From Paracoccaceae bacterium (GTDB taxonomy: Bacteria > Pseudomonadota > Alphaproteobacteria > Rhodobacterales > Rhodobacteraceae), in the NCBI GenBank assembly GCA_007116575.1, contig SKIF01000054.1, positions 1 through 46,321 of the forward strand: 46,321 nucleotides of DNA, read 5' to 3'. Positions within the stretch are counted from its first letter, which is position 1, and every line of letters begins with the position of its first letter. A program made the translations under genes and the position numbers. Below the pieces are notes generated by a model that saw only the letters and a list, made by a program, of their open reading frames with translations, did no database searches and was not told the DNA's origin. Positions 30,480 through 38,631 of the stretch are shown here, one piece after another.

Positions 30480-31744
30480 CGCTGTCATGGGCGCAGATCT
30501 TCCGGCTGGGCCTCGTGCAGGCTTGCCTTGGTGCGATTGTCGTGCTGATGACCTCGACGCTCAACCGCCTGATGGTGGTAGAACTGGCCTTGCCAGTCGT
30601 GCTGCCGGGGTTTCTGGTGGCGCTGCATTACGGCGTACAGATCACCAGGCCCAACTGGGGCTTTCTGGCCGATCAGGGCGGCAATCGCACGCGCTGGATC
30701 ATCCTGGGCATGATCATGCTGGCGCTGGGGGGCTTGGGCGCCGCAGCCGCGATCCCGGTGCTGGAAAGCAACCTCGCGATGGGGTTGGCGCTGTCGGTTG
30801 TGGCCTATGTCGTGATTGGGCTGGGGGTGGGTGCCTCGGGCACCTCGCTGCTGGCGCTTCTGGCCACGGCGACCGCTGAGACGCGCCGCCCGGCGGCGGC
30901 GATGATCACCTGGCTTATGATGATCTTCGGGATTGCGGCCACGGCCATCACAGCGGGCGTGTTCCTCGACCCCTACAGCCATGCGCGGCTCTTGGTCATT
31001 GTCGCCATCATCTGCGCAGGCGCGGTGGCGCTGACAATGCTCGCCGTCTGGGGCATCGAGCGGCGCGTGATCACGCGCCCCGCTCCGCCGCCTGCGCGTT
31101 TCCGCGATGGCATCCGCGAAATCTGGGCCGACACCCGCGCGCGGCATTTCACCTTTTTCGTGTTCCTGTCGATGACCGCCTATTTCATGCAGGAACTGAT
31201 CCTCGAACCCTTCGCGGGCCTTGTCTTCGGCTTCACACCGGGGCAGTCCACATCAATGTCTGGCGCGCAAAATGGCGGCGTCTTCCTTGGCATGGTGCTG
31301 GTGGGGGTCGCGGCCTCGGGGCTGCGGGTAGGAAGCTTGCGCTTCTGGGTGGTCTCGGGCTGTATGGGCTCGGCGCTGGTGCTGATGGCCATCGCATCCT
31401 CCCCTGCGCTGACGCTGCCGCTGGTGCCGCTTGTGATTGCGCTTGGCTTCTTCAACGGCATGTTCGCGGTCGCCGCCATCGGCTCGATGATGCAGCTTGC
31501 GGGCGAGGGGCGCGACCGCCGCGAGGGCACGCGGGTCGGCCTCTGGGGCGCATCGCAGGCCATGGCTGCCGGCTTCGGTGGGCTGACCGGGGCCGCGCTG
31601 GTCGATCTGGCGCGCAGCCTGCTGCCACTGGCCGAGGCATTCGGCACGGTCTTCGCAGTGCAGGCCGCAATCTTCGTGGCGTCGGCGTTCCTTGCCGCGC
31701 GCATCATGGTGCCGCGCGCACCGCAACTCGTTCCGGGAGAATGA
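30476..31744 (+). CDS. PucC-family BCD transporter between bchG and bchP (orf428/Bch2-like)
   Basis: A 422-residue, 12-helix membrane protein of the PucC/LhaA major-facilitator branch. The N-terminus IFRLGLVQACLGAIVVLMTS with TLNRLMVVELALP and HYGVQITRPNWGFLADQGG parallels LhaA. In Rhodobacter the gene in this place is orf428 (bch2); it is thought to help pigment delivery or light-harvesting assembly. The open frame extends far upstream within bchG, but ATG at 30476 overlaps the bchG stop as ATGA. bchP begins three bases after its end. Confidence 0.9.
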   Translation: MTLSWAQIFRLGLVQACLGAIVVLMTSTLNRLMVVELALPVVLPGFLVALHYGVQITRPNWGFLADQGGNRTRWIILGMIMLALGGLGAAAAIPVLESNLAMGLALSVVAYVVIGLGVGASGTSLLALLATATAETRRPAAAMITWLMMIFGIAATAITAGVFLDPYSHARLLVIVAIICAGAVALTMLAVWGIERRVITRPAPPPARFRDGIREIWADTRARHFTFFVFLSMTAYFMQELILEPFAGLVFGFTPGQSTSMSGAQNGGVFLGMVLVGVAASGLRVGSLRFWVVSGCMGSALVLMAIASSPALTLPLVPLVIALGFFNGMFAVAAIGSMMQLAGEGRDRREGTRVGLWGASQAMAAGFGGLTGAALVDLARSLLPLAEAFGTVFAVQAAIFVASAFLAARIMVPRAPQLVPGE

Positions 31745-31747
31745 TCC

Positions 31748-32929
31748 ATGAGCTTTGACGTGTTTGTCGTGGGCGGAGGCCCGTCCGGGGCAACAGCCGC
31801 GGATGATCTGGCCCGCGTCGGCTGCAAGGTGGCGCTTCTGGACCGGGCGGGGCGGATCAAGCCATGCGGCGGGGCCATACCGCCCCGGCTGATCGCCGAT
31901 TTCGAACTTCCCGAGGATCAGCTCGTCGCCCATATCACCACGGCAAGGATGATCTCGCCCACTGGTCGCGCGGTCGATATCCCCATCGAGAATGGCTTTG
32001 TCGGCATGGTGGATCGCGAGCACTTCGACGAATTCCTGCGCGTCCGTGCTGCGCAGCATGGGGCCGAGCGGCTGACCGGCACCTTTCTGCGCATCGAGCG
32101 CGATGCGGATGGCACCCATGTCGTCTGGCGCGACAAGACGAGCGGGCAAGAGCGCCGCAGCGCCACGAAACTGGTGATCGGGGCGGATGGCGCGCGTTCC
32201 AACGTGGCCCGCGCCGAAGTGCCGGGCGGCGACAAGATCCCTTACGTCATTGCCTATCACGAGATCATCAAGGCCCCTCCCGCAAATGATGTCTATGACC
32301 CCGACCGCTGCGACGTGATCTATGACGGGCGCATCTCGCCCGATTTCTATGGCTGGGTTTTTCCGCACGGCACAAGCTGCTCGGTCGGGATGGGCACGGA
32401 AAAGCCCGAGGCCGATCTGAAGCGGGCCACGGCGGCGCTGCGCAAGATGGCGGGGCTGGAAGGCTGCGAGACGATCCGGCGCGAGGGCGCACCGATCCCG
32501 CTGCACCCGATGGACCGCTGGGACAATGGTCGCGATGTGGTGCTGGCGGGCGATGCGGCGGGCGTGGTCGCGCCTTCCTCGGGCGAGGGCATTTATTACG
32601 CCATGGTCGGCGGGCGCGTGGCGGCGACAGCCGCGCAGGCGGCGCTGGCCTCGGGACGGGCGAAGGATCTGGCACTGGCGCGCAAACTCTTCATGCGCGA
32701 ACACAAGACGGTGTTCCGGGTGTTGCGCCAGATGCAGGATGCCTATTACAAATCGGACGAGCGGCGCGAGCGCTTTGTCTCGCTCTGCCATGACATCGAC
32801 GTGCAGCGCCTGACGTTCGAGGCCTATATGAACAAGAAGCTGGTAGCGGCGCGCCCGTTGGCCCATATCAAGATCGGCATCAAGAACCTGATGCATCTGA
32901 GCGGGCTCGTGCGGCCGGGCTATACATGA
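31748..32929 (+). CDS. bchP: geranylgeranyl diphosphate/bacteriochlorophyll reductase BchP
   Basis: A 393-residue FAD-dependent reductase. It has the dinucleotide-binding fingerprint VVGGGPSGATAADDL (about 7-21), the family signature KPCGGAIPPRLI, and the second FAD motif DVVLAGDAAGVVAPSSGEGI. It saturates three double bonds of the geranylgeranyl tail to give phytol on bacteriochlorophyll a. The order bchG-bch2-bchP is conserved. Its stop overlaps the idi start by four bases. Confidence 0.96.
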   Translation: MSFDVFVVGGGPSGATAADDLARVGCKVALLDRAGRIKPCGGAIPPRLIADFELPEDQLVAHITTARMISPTGRAVDIPIENGFVGMVDREHFDEFLRVRAAQHGAERLTGTFLRIERDADGTHVVWRDKTSGQERRSATKLVIGADGARSNVARAEVPGGDKIPYVIAYHEIIKAPPANDVYDPDRCDVIYDGRISPDFYGWVFPHGTSCSVGMGTEKPEADLKRATAALRKMAGLEGCETIRREGAPIPLHPMDRWDNGRDVVLAGDAAGVVAPSSGEGIYYAMVGGRVAATAAQAALASGRAKDLALARKLFMREHKTVFRVLRQMQDAYYKSDERRERFVSLCHDIDVQRLTFEAYMNKKLVAARPLAHIKIGIKNLMHLSGLVRPGYT

Positions 32930-33480
32930 ACTGTCTCATCCCGGCCTGGGATAACGGCAAGCTCAAACCCGTCGACAAGATGGAAGTGCACCGGCGCGGG
33001 CTGCGGCACAAGGCCATATCGGTCTTCGTGACCGAAGGCGACCGCGTGCTGATCCAGCGGCGGGCGCTCGACAAGTATCACACACCGGGGCTCTGGACGA
33101 ACACCTGCTGCACCCATCCTCATTGGGACGAGGCCGATCTGGATTGCGCCCTGCGGCGGCTGGAGGAGGAAATGGGCATCACAGGCCTGCCGCTTACCCA
33201 TGTCACTGAGATCGAGTATCGCGCCGACGTGGGCGCCGGGCTGATCGAGCATGAAGTGGTGCAGGTTTACACCGCTCGCGCGATGCCCGATCTGCATGTG
33301 GACCCGAATCCTGAGGAAGTGCTCGACACCGACTGGATCAACCTTTCCGCCCTGGCCGCGATGATCGAGCGCTTTCCAGAGCGTTTCACGCCCTGGCTGC
33401 GGATCTATCTGCGCGATCATGCGCGTACGATCTTCGGGGCGCAGGCCGACTGGCGCGCTTTGCCCCTTGCTGTGCAATAG
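32926..33480 (+). CDS. idi: isopentenyl-diphosphate delta-isomerase (type I)
   Basis: A 184-residue Nudix-fold enzyme interconverting isopentenyl and dimethylallyl diphosphate, raising supply for both bacteriochlorophyll tails and carotenoids. The active-site Cys lies in TNTCCTHPHWDEAD, the Nudix-like box ALRRLEEEMGI follows, and the catalytic Glu region is VDPNPEEVLDTDWI. ATGA overlap with bchP places it last in the bchG operon. A hairpin (33489-33516) follows before the convergent tspO. Confidence 0.95.
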   Translation: MNCLIPAWDNGKLKPVDKMEVHRRGLRHKAISVFVTEGDRVLIQRRALDKYHTPGLWTNTCCTHPHWDEADLDCALRRLEEEMGITGLPLTHVTEIEYRADVGAGLIEHEVVQVYTARAMPDLHVDPNPEEVLDTDWINLSALAAMIERFPERFTPWLRIYLRDHARTIFGAQADWRALPLAVQ

Positions 33481-33488
33481 ACTCAGGC

Positions 33489-33516
33489 AGACCCCGCCGA
33501 TGGAATGAGCGGGTCT
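33489..33516. terminator. possible bidirectional terminator between idi and tspO
   Basis: AGACCC(C)GC pairs with GCGGGTCT across an 11-nt loop with one bulged C. It lies in the 72-bp gap between convergent genes. No T-run follows, so this is only a moderate candidate. Confidence 0.4.
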
Positions 33517-33552
33517 CCGGGCCGCAGGGCGGGTGCTTGTTACGGCACCATT

Positions 33553-34011
33553 TCAGGCAAATTGCGGGTTGCGACGCAGGACTGAGAAATTCAGCGCCCC
33601 GGCGATTGTCACCCACACCAGGTAGGGCGCGAAAAGCGCACCCGCGATCGGGTCCAGCATCCAGAAGCTGACCATCGTGGCAGCGACGAAAAGCCACAGA
33701 AAACACAGGATCACCATCGCCGGGCGCATCCGCTTGAGGCCGAAGAAGACGGGTGACCAGAGAGTGTTGAAGGCGATCTGTGCGGCCCAGAATGCAAGCG
33801 CCTGCTGCGAGCCTTCGATCAGGGCAACGCGCATCGCGGCCCAGGACATGGCGATATAGAGCGTGATCCAGACCAGCGGAAAGACAAAGCCGGGTGGTGT
33901 CCAGACCGGCTTGTCGAGGTCGCGATACCAACCACCGGGCTCGAACATCGAACCTGTCGCCCCGGCTGCCCCGCAGGCGATGAGAAACGTCATAAACAGC
34001 ATCCAGTCCAT
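33553..34011 (-). CDS. tspO: tryptophan-rich sensory protein TspO
   Basis: A 152-residue outer-membrane-targeted or inner-membrane five-helix protein of the TspO/MBR family. Conserved pieces are PGGWYRDLDKPVWTPPGFVFP (with a typical W-x-P-P), then NTLWSPVFFGLKR and a Trp/Ala-rich helix set. In Rhodobacter TspO it represses photopigment genes under oxygen by an effect on tetrapyrrole flow and lies beside crtB, as here. The ATG at 34011 with AGGAGA is preferred to TTG one codon earlier. It is 114 nt downstream of crtB. Confidence 0.93.
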   Translation of the reverse strand: MDWMLFMTFLIACGAAGATGSMFEPGGWYRDLDKPVWTPPGFVFPLVWITLYIAMSWAAMRVALIEGSQQALAFWAAQIAFNTLWSPVFFGLKRMRPAMVILCFLWLFVAATMVSFWMLDPIAGALFAPYLVWVTIAGALNFSVLRRNPQFA

Positions 34012-34125
34012 CAATGTCTCTCCTGCGCGGTCTGATCACAAGGCGCACCCGTTCCTTGTGCAAGATCTTGACTGGGCACCGCTCACTGGGCGCGCTGGGC
34101 CGTGCCGCGGTCGCCATGATATAAC

Positions 34126-35163
34126 TCAGGCGCTGCGCCGGTCCATTGCCGAATGGGTATTGCGCCGGCGCAGATCCTGCTCATGCAATCGTGCGAGCAT
34201 GCCGATCAGCGCCTCCGAGCGGGGCGTTTCGGGCGCTTGCAGTGCTGCCGCATCGACCAGAAACGCAGTCTCGGCGCAGGGTCGTGCATAGAGCGTGGCC
34301 ATGCGCGGTGTCACCAAGCTGGCCCCGGCCCGAAGCCCCGCCAGCGCAAGCCAGGCAAGCTTTCGGCGCTGCCCGGTCACTGCGCGCCGGGTGACCGAAT
34401 CGCAACCCTGCGCCCGGATCACCTTGCCGATCCCGTCATAGATATGCCGCGCGGCGAAAATTCCGGGGCGACAGGCAAACGGCAGCGCGGCAATTCCCGG
34501 CTCGGCGCGTGTGTAGAGCCGTGTCGCCTCGCGCAGAAGCCGGTCGGTCATGGCGCGGATCTCGGGCAGGGCTTGCGGCGCACGGGTAAAGGCTGCCGGA
34601 TCGATTCCGGCCTCGCTGAACCAATCAAGCGGGAGGTAGAGCCGCCCGCGCCGCGCATCCTGCCCGATATCGCGGGCGATATTGGTCAGTTGCATGGCCA
34701 GCCCCAGATCGCAGGCCCTCGCCAGCCGGTCGCGATCACGTACGCCCATCAGCACGCACATCATCACGCCCACCACAGCGGCCACGCGCGCTGAATAGGC
34801 CCGCACATCCGAGAGGGTCTGAAAGCGTCGCTCGTCAGCATCCCATGCGAGCCCCTCGAGCAGCGCATCGGGCAGCGCGCGGGGCAGGTTATGCGTCTCG
34901 ATCAGTCGGGCGAAGGCGCGGTCAACGGCCGCGTTTCTTGGCGCTCCGGCATAGGCGCGGTCCAGCCGGTCCTGAAGATGCAGGACCGCCGCCACCGGGT
35001 CCGCGCCCTCGTCTACGGCGTCATCGGCCAGCCGACAGAAGGCATAGAGCACCAGCGCCGGATCGCGCACATGCGCGGGCAACAGTTTTGAAGCGGCGTG
35101 GAACGACAGCGATCCGGTGCGGATCGCCGCGCGGCAGGCCGCCATGTCGGTTGCCGCGCTCAT
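34126..35163 (-). CDS. crtB: phytoene synthase CrtB
   Basis: A 345-residue head-to-head prenyl synthase that joins two geranylgeranyl diphosphates to phytoene. Both Asp-rich Mg-binding motifs are visible: LADDAVDEGAD (46-55) and QLTNIARDIGQDA (158-170). The start overlaps the crtI stop by four bases, so crtI and crtB are translated together. tspO follows on the same strand. Confidence 0.95.
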   Translation of the reverse strand: MSAATDMAACRAAIRTGSLSFHAASKLLPAHVRDPALVLYAFCRLADDAVDEGADPVAAVLHLQDRLDRAYAGAPRNAAVDRAFARLIETHNLPRALPDALLEGLAWDADERRFQTLSDVRAYSARVAAVVGVMMCVLMGVRDRDRLARACDLGLAMQLTNIARDIGQDARRGRLYLPLDWFSEAGIDPAAFTRAPQALPEIRAMTDRLLREATRLYTRAEPGIAALPFACRPGIFAARHIYDGIGKVIRAQGCDSVTRRAVTGQRRKLAWLALAGLRAGASLVTPRMATLYARPCAETAFLVDAAALQAPETPRSEALIGMLARLHEQDLRRRNTHSAMDRRSA

Positions 35164-36701
35164 TCTGCTGCCATCCGCACTGGGGCGACGGGTGCCGCCG
35201 GAGCAGCATCGGGGACAAGCTGTGCCAGAACTTCGGCCGTACCGATCACGCCGGGCACCCCCGCACCGGGATGCGTCCCTGCGCCTGCAAGGTACAGCCC
35301 CGGCACTTCTTCGGAAACATTATGCGGGCGGAACCACGCGCTTTGCAGAATGCGTGGTTCGATGGAAAACCCCGCGCCCAGCGGCGACAGATAGCGATCA
35401 CGGAAGGTCTCGGGCGTAAAGGTAAGGCTTTCAGTGATCCGCTCAGAGAGCCCCGGAAGCAGCCGGTCCTCGAGCATGGCCAGCATCCTGGCGCGGTAAG
35501 GTTCCTCCTCGCGGGCCCAGTCCACGCCATTGTCATGGCCCAGATGTGGCACGGGTGAAAGGACATAGAACGTGTCATCGCCCTCTGGTGCCACAGAAGG
35601 GTCGGTGACCGAGGGGCGATGGACATAGAGGCTCATGTCCTCAGCCAGATGCCCGCGAATGAAGATATCCTTGATGTGCTCGCGATAGCGCGGCCCCACG
35701 ACGATGGAGTGATGCCCCACGTCGCGCCACATTTCGCGCGTGCCACGCGTGCCGAAATACCAGACATACAGCCCCATTGACCAGCGCGTTCGCTTCAGCT
35801 TCGCATCGCTCCAGCGCCGTTTGGGCCGGTTGCGCAAGAGCCGTGTATAGGTATGCCCCGCATCCGCGTTCGACACGACGATATCGGCGTCAATCTCTGC
35901 CCCGTCCTGCAAGCGTACCCCGCAGGCGCGGCCATTGCGCACGAGGATCTCATCCACCTCGACCCCGGTCTGCACCTGTCCGCCCTGATCGCGCACCACG
36001 CCTGCCATGGTCTGCGCAATCGCCTGCACACCGCCCATCGCGTAATGCACGCCAAAGGCCTTCTCCAGATGGCTGACCAGCGCATACATCGAGGTCACGC
36101 GGAACGGGTCGCCACCGATGAAAAGGGGATGGAAGGAAAAGGCGAAACGCAGGCGTTCATCGCGGAACCGCTTTGCGGCATGGGCATACACGGACCGATC
36201 CGCCCGGTACCATGCGAATTTCGGCAGCACCTTGATCAGATCCCACAGCTTGTTCATCGGGCGGCGGCCAAGATCTTCAAAGCCGAACCAGTAGCGCGCC
36301 TCGGCATCGGCCAGAAACGCGTGATAGCCTGCCACATCGCCGGGCGAGAGGCGGGCGACTTCGGCCTCCATTGCCTGAGGGTCGTCGCGCATGGTGAAAG
36401 TGGCGCCATCGGGCCATCGGATTTCGTAGAACGGCTCCATCGGCTTCAGCGTTACTTCGGCGTCGAAATCGCGACCACAGGCGGCCCAGAGGTCGCGCAA
36501 CCCTTGTGGCACCGTCACGATAGTGGGGCCGAGGTCGAACCGGTGCCCGCCTTGCGTGATCGACGAACCGCGCCCGCCTGGCTTGTCCAGCCGGTCGAAT
36601 ACGCGCACGTCATAGCCCTTGGCGCCCAGCCGCATGGCAGAGGCGAGCCCGCCCAGCCCGGCGCCGATGACAATCGCGCGCGATGGAGCAGAATCAGTCA
36701 T
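35160..36701 (-). CDS. crtI: phytoene desaturase CrtI (three-step, neurosporene-forming type)
   Basis: A 513-residue FAD-dependent desaturase. The N-terminal Rossmann fingerprint VIGAGLGGLASAMRLGAKG (about 11-29) and the C-terminal YLAGAGTHPGAGVPGVIGTA are complete. In Rhodobacter the enzyme performs three desaturations to neurosporene, which fits the crtC, D, F, A set in this window. The number of steps is inferred from context. It is divergent from crtA, with two PpsR operators in the gap. Confidence 0.95.
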   Translation of the reverse strand: MTDSAPSRAIVIGAGLGGLASAMRLGAKGYDVRVFDRLDKPGGRGSSITQGGHRFDLGPTIVTVPQGLRDLWAACGRDFDAEVTLKPMEPFYEIRWPDGATFTMRDDPQAMEAEVARLSPGDVAGYHAFLADAEARYWFGFEDLGRRPMNKLWDLIKVLPKFAWYRADRSVYAHAAKRFRDERLRFAFSFHPLFIGGDPFRVTSMYALVSHLEKAFGVHYAMGGVQAIAQTMAGVVRDQGGQVQTGVEVDEILVRNGRACGVRLQDGAEIDADIVVSNADAGHTYTRLLRNRPKRRWSDAKLKRTRWSMGLYVWYFGTRGTREMWRDVGHHSIVVGPRYREHIKDIFIRGHLAEDMSLYVHRPSVTDPSVAPEGDDTFYVLSPVPHLGHDNGVDWAREEEPYRARMLAMLEDRLLPGLSERITESLTFTPETFRDRYLSPLGAGFSIEPRILQSAWFRPHNVSEEVPGLYLAGAGTHPGAGVPGVIGTAEVLAQLVPDAAPAAPVAPVRMAAE

Positions 36702-36750
36702 GTTTCGGTTCCCATCCTTATTGTTGGCTCCAGCCTACACTGCGCCAAAG

Positions 36751-36768
36751 TGTCAATCAAGATTTACA
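36751..36768. promoter_or_regulatory. PpsR operator 1, crtI/crtA gap
   Basis: TGTCAATCAAGATTTACA fits TGT-N12-ACA exactly. It ends 67 bp from the crtA start and is 49 bp from crtI. Confidence 0.82.
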
Positions 36769-36784
36769 TGGTTTTGCTTTACAC

Positions 36785-36802
36785 TGTCCAGTCCATGTGA
36801 CA
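36785..36802. promoter_or_regulatory. PpsR operator 2, crtI/crtA gap
   Basis: TGTCCAGTCCATGTGACA fits TGT-N12-ACA exactly, 34 bp (start to start) from operator 1. A weaker TGA-N12-ACA at 36798-36815 overlaps it. Confidence 0.78.
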
Positions 36803-36835
36803 ATCTGAGTTGACACTTGAAGGCCGGGAATCGCC

Positions 36836-37540
36836 ATGCAATCCGTTTCGCTCAGCCTGTTCCGCTTTGATCGCGCGCTCGCGCGGGTCTGGGTGCTGGG
36901 CCAGATGGGTGCGGCGCGCCTTGCTCTGCCGCGGATCGAGGGGCTGGCTTTCTGGAAACTCTGCGGCTCGGGCACGGGCGAGGGCTTCACCCCCCGCCCG
37001 AATTGGGGAACATGGGCTATACTCGCTGTCTGGACCGACGAGGGCGCCGCGCGTGCAGGCATGGAGCGTCCGCCCTTCGCTCGCTGGCGTGACCGTGCCG
37101 ATGAAAGCCTGACTTTCTTGCTTGAACCGTTTTCCGCCCGTGGCCACTGGTCGGGCGCGCGCCCCTTTGCCCCCGAGGGCGAGGGTGGCGGCCCCATCGC
37201 CGCGATGACACGGGCCACGGTCAAACCCACCCGCGCGCTGCGCTTCTGGAGGCGCGTCCCTGATATTTCAGCCAAGGTCGGTGCCGATCCGAATGTGATC
37301 TTCAAGATTGGCATCGGCGAGGTGCCGCTGCTGCATCAGGTGACTTTTTCCATATGGCCCGACGCGGCCAGCATGGCAGCCTTCGCCCGGCGTGGTGTCC
37401 ATGCCGAGGCCATTCGCGCCGTGCGCGAAGAAGGCTGGTTCAACGAAGAACTCTATGCCCGGTTCCGCATCAAGGGGACCATGGGCACTTGGCAGGGTCG
37501 CGACCCCCTCGCCCGCATTCAGACCAAGGAGGCCGCATGA
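36836..37540 (+). CDS. crtA: spheroidene monooxygenase CrtA
   Basis: A 234-residue haem-containing ketolase-type enzyme that converts spheroidene to spheroidenone with oxygen. Recognisable parts are the N-terminal SVSLSLFRFDRALARVWVLG, WKLCGSGTGEGFTP, and the C-terminal EAIRAVREEGWFNEELYARF followed by GTMGTWQGRDPL. Presence of crtA marks the spheroidene pathway and aerobic red pigmentation. Its stop overlaps the bchI start (ATGA), linking carotenoid oxidation to Mg-chelatase expression as in Rhodobacter. Confidence 0.95.
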   Translation: MQSVSLSLFRFDRALARVWVLGQMGAARLALPRIEGLAFWKLCGSGTGEGFTPRPNWGTWAILAVWTDEGAARAGMERPPFARWRDRADESLTFLLEPFSARGHWSGARPFAPEGEGGGPIAAMTRATVKPTRALRFWRRVPDISAKVGADPNVIFKIGIGEVPLLHQVTFSIWPDAASMAAFARRGVHAEAIRAVREEGWFNEELYARFRIKGTMGTWQGRDPLARIQTKEAA

Positions 37541-38538
37541 CGCCTTTTCCCTTCGCTGCCATTGTCGGGCAGGACGAGATGAAGACCGCGATGATCCTGA
37601 CCGCCATCGACCCCAAGATCGGCGGCGTGCTGGTTTTCGGCGATCGTGGCACGGGTAAATCGACCGCCGTGCGCGCGCTGGCAGCCCTTTTGCCGCCGAT
37701 CGAGGCTGTGGCAGGCTGCCCCTGCAATTCCGCCACGCCCGAGGACTGCCCCGACTGGGCCGAGATCTCGGACACCAGCATCACCACGCGCCCGACCCCG
37801 GTTGTGGACCTGCCGCTGGGCGTCACCGAGGACCGTGTGACCGGCGCGCTTGATATCGAACGCGCGCTGACACGGGGTGAAAAAGCCTTCGAGGCGGGGC
37901 TGCTGGCGCGGGCCAATCGCGGCTATCTCTATATCGACGAGGTCAACCTTCTTGAGGATCACATCGTCGATCTGTTGCTCGATGTTGCCCAGACCGGCTC
38001 GAATGTGGTCGAGCGCGAAGGCATGTCGATCCGCCACGAGGCGCGGTTCGTGCTGGTTGGTTCGGGCAACCCCGAGGAGGGCGAATTGCGTCCGCAGCTA
38101 CTGGACCGTTTCGGTCTCTCGGTCGAGGTACGCAGCCCGGACGATATCGACACGCGCATCGAGGTAATCCGCCGCCGCGATGCCTATGAGAACGAGCACG
38201 CGGCATTCATGGAATACTGGCGACCCCAGGACGCCGAGCTGCGCGAGCGTATCCTTGCCGCGCGGGCGGCGCTGCCTTCGGTGAGCAGTTCGAATGTGGC
38301 ATTGCATGATTGTGCCTCGGTCTGTCTGGCGCTGGGCTCGGACGGGCTTCGTGGCGAACTGACCCTGCTGCGCACCGCCCGCGCCTTGGCGGCCTATAAC
38401 GGCGCCAAAGAGGTCACGCGCGACCATATTCGCGAAAGCGCCCCTATGGCGCTTCGCCACCGCCTGCGCCGTGACCCTCTGGACGAGGCCGGAACCACTG
38501 CTCGTGTCGCACGCCAGCTTGCCGAGGTTCTGCCGTGA
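37537..38538 (+). CDS. bchI: magnesium chelatase AAA+ subunit BchI
   Basis: A 333-residue AAA+ ATPase. Walker A is GDRGTGKST (35-43), Walker B is YLYIDEVNLLED (about 128-139), and the sensor region VLVGSGNPEEGELRPQLLDRFG is intact. The inserted CPCNSATPEDC stretch is typical. BchI forms a hexameric ring with BchD and drives Mg insertion by BchH. The frame is open upstream in crtA but ATG at 37537 follows AAGGAGG and overlaps the crtA stop. Confidence 0.96.
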   Translation: MTPFPFAAIVGQDEMKTAMILTAIDPKIGGVLVFGDRGTGKSTAVRALAALLPPIEAVAGCPCNSATPEDCPDWAEISDTSITTRPTPVVDLPLGVTEDRVTGALDIERALTRGEKAFEAGLLARANRGYLYIDEVNLLEDHIVDLLLDVAQTGSNVVEREGMSIRHEARFVLVGSGNPEEGELRPQLLDRFGLSVEVRSPDDIDTRIEVIRRRDAYENEHAAFMEYWRPQDAELRERILAARAALPSVSSSNVALHDCASVCLALGSDGLRGELTLLRTARALAAYNGAKEVTRDHIRESAPMALRHRLRRDPLDEAGTTARVARQLAEVLP

Positions 38539-38631
38539 GTGGGCAAATCAGCCCTTTCGGCTTCATTGCGCCGAATACACTCAAGGCGGCATGCGCCTGG
38601 GTTGTGTCTGCCGCGCCCTGCGCCACACACC

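Noticed and set aside
31253-32896. 547-codon minus-strand open frame opposite bch2 and bchP
   Set aside because: Spans two clear genes on the other strand and shows no domain or ribosome-binding site.
36796-36815. TGT-N14-ACA reading of the crtA upstream dyad
   Set aside because: Spacer length does not fit PpsR; the exact N12 site at 36785 and the one-mismatch N12 site at 36798 explain the area better.
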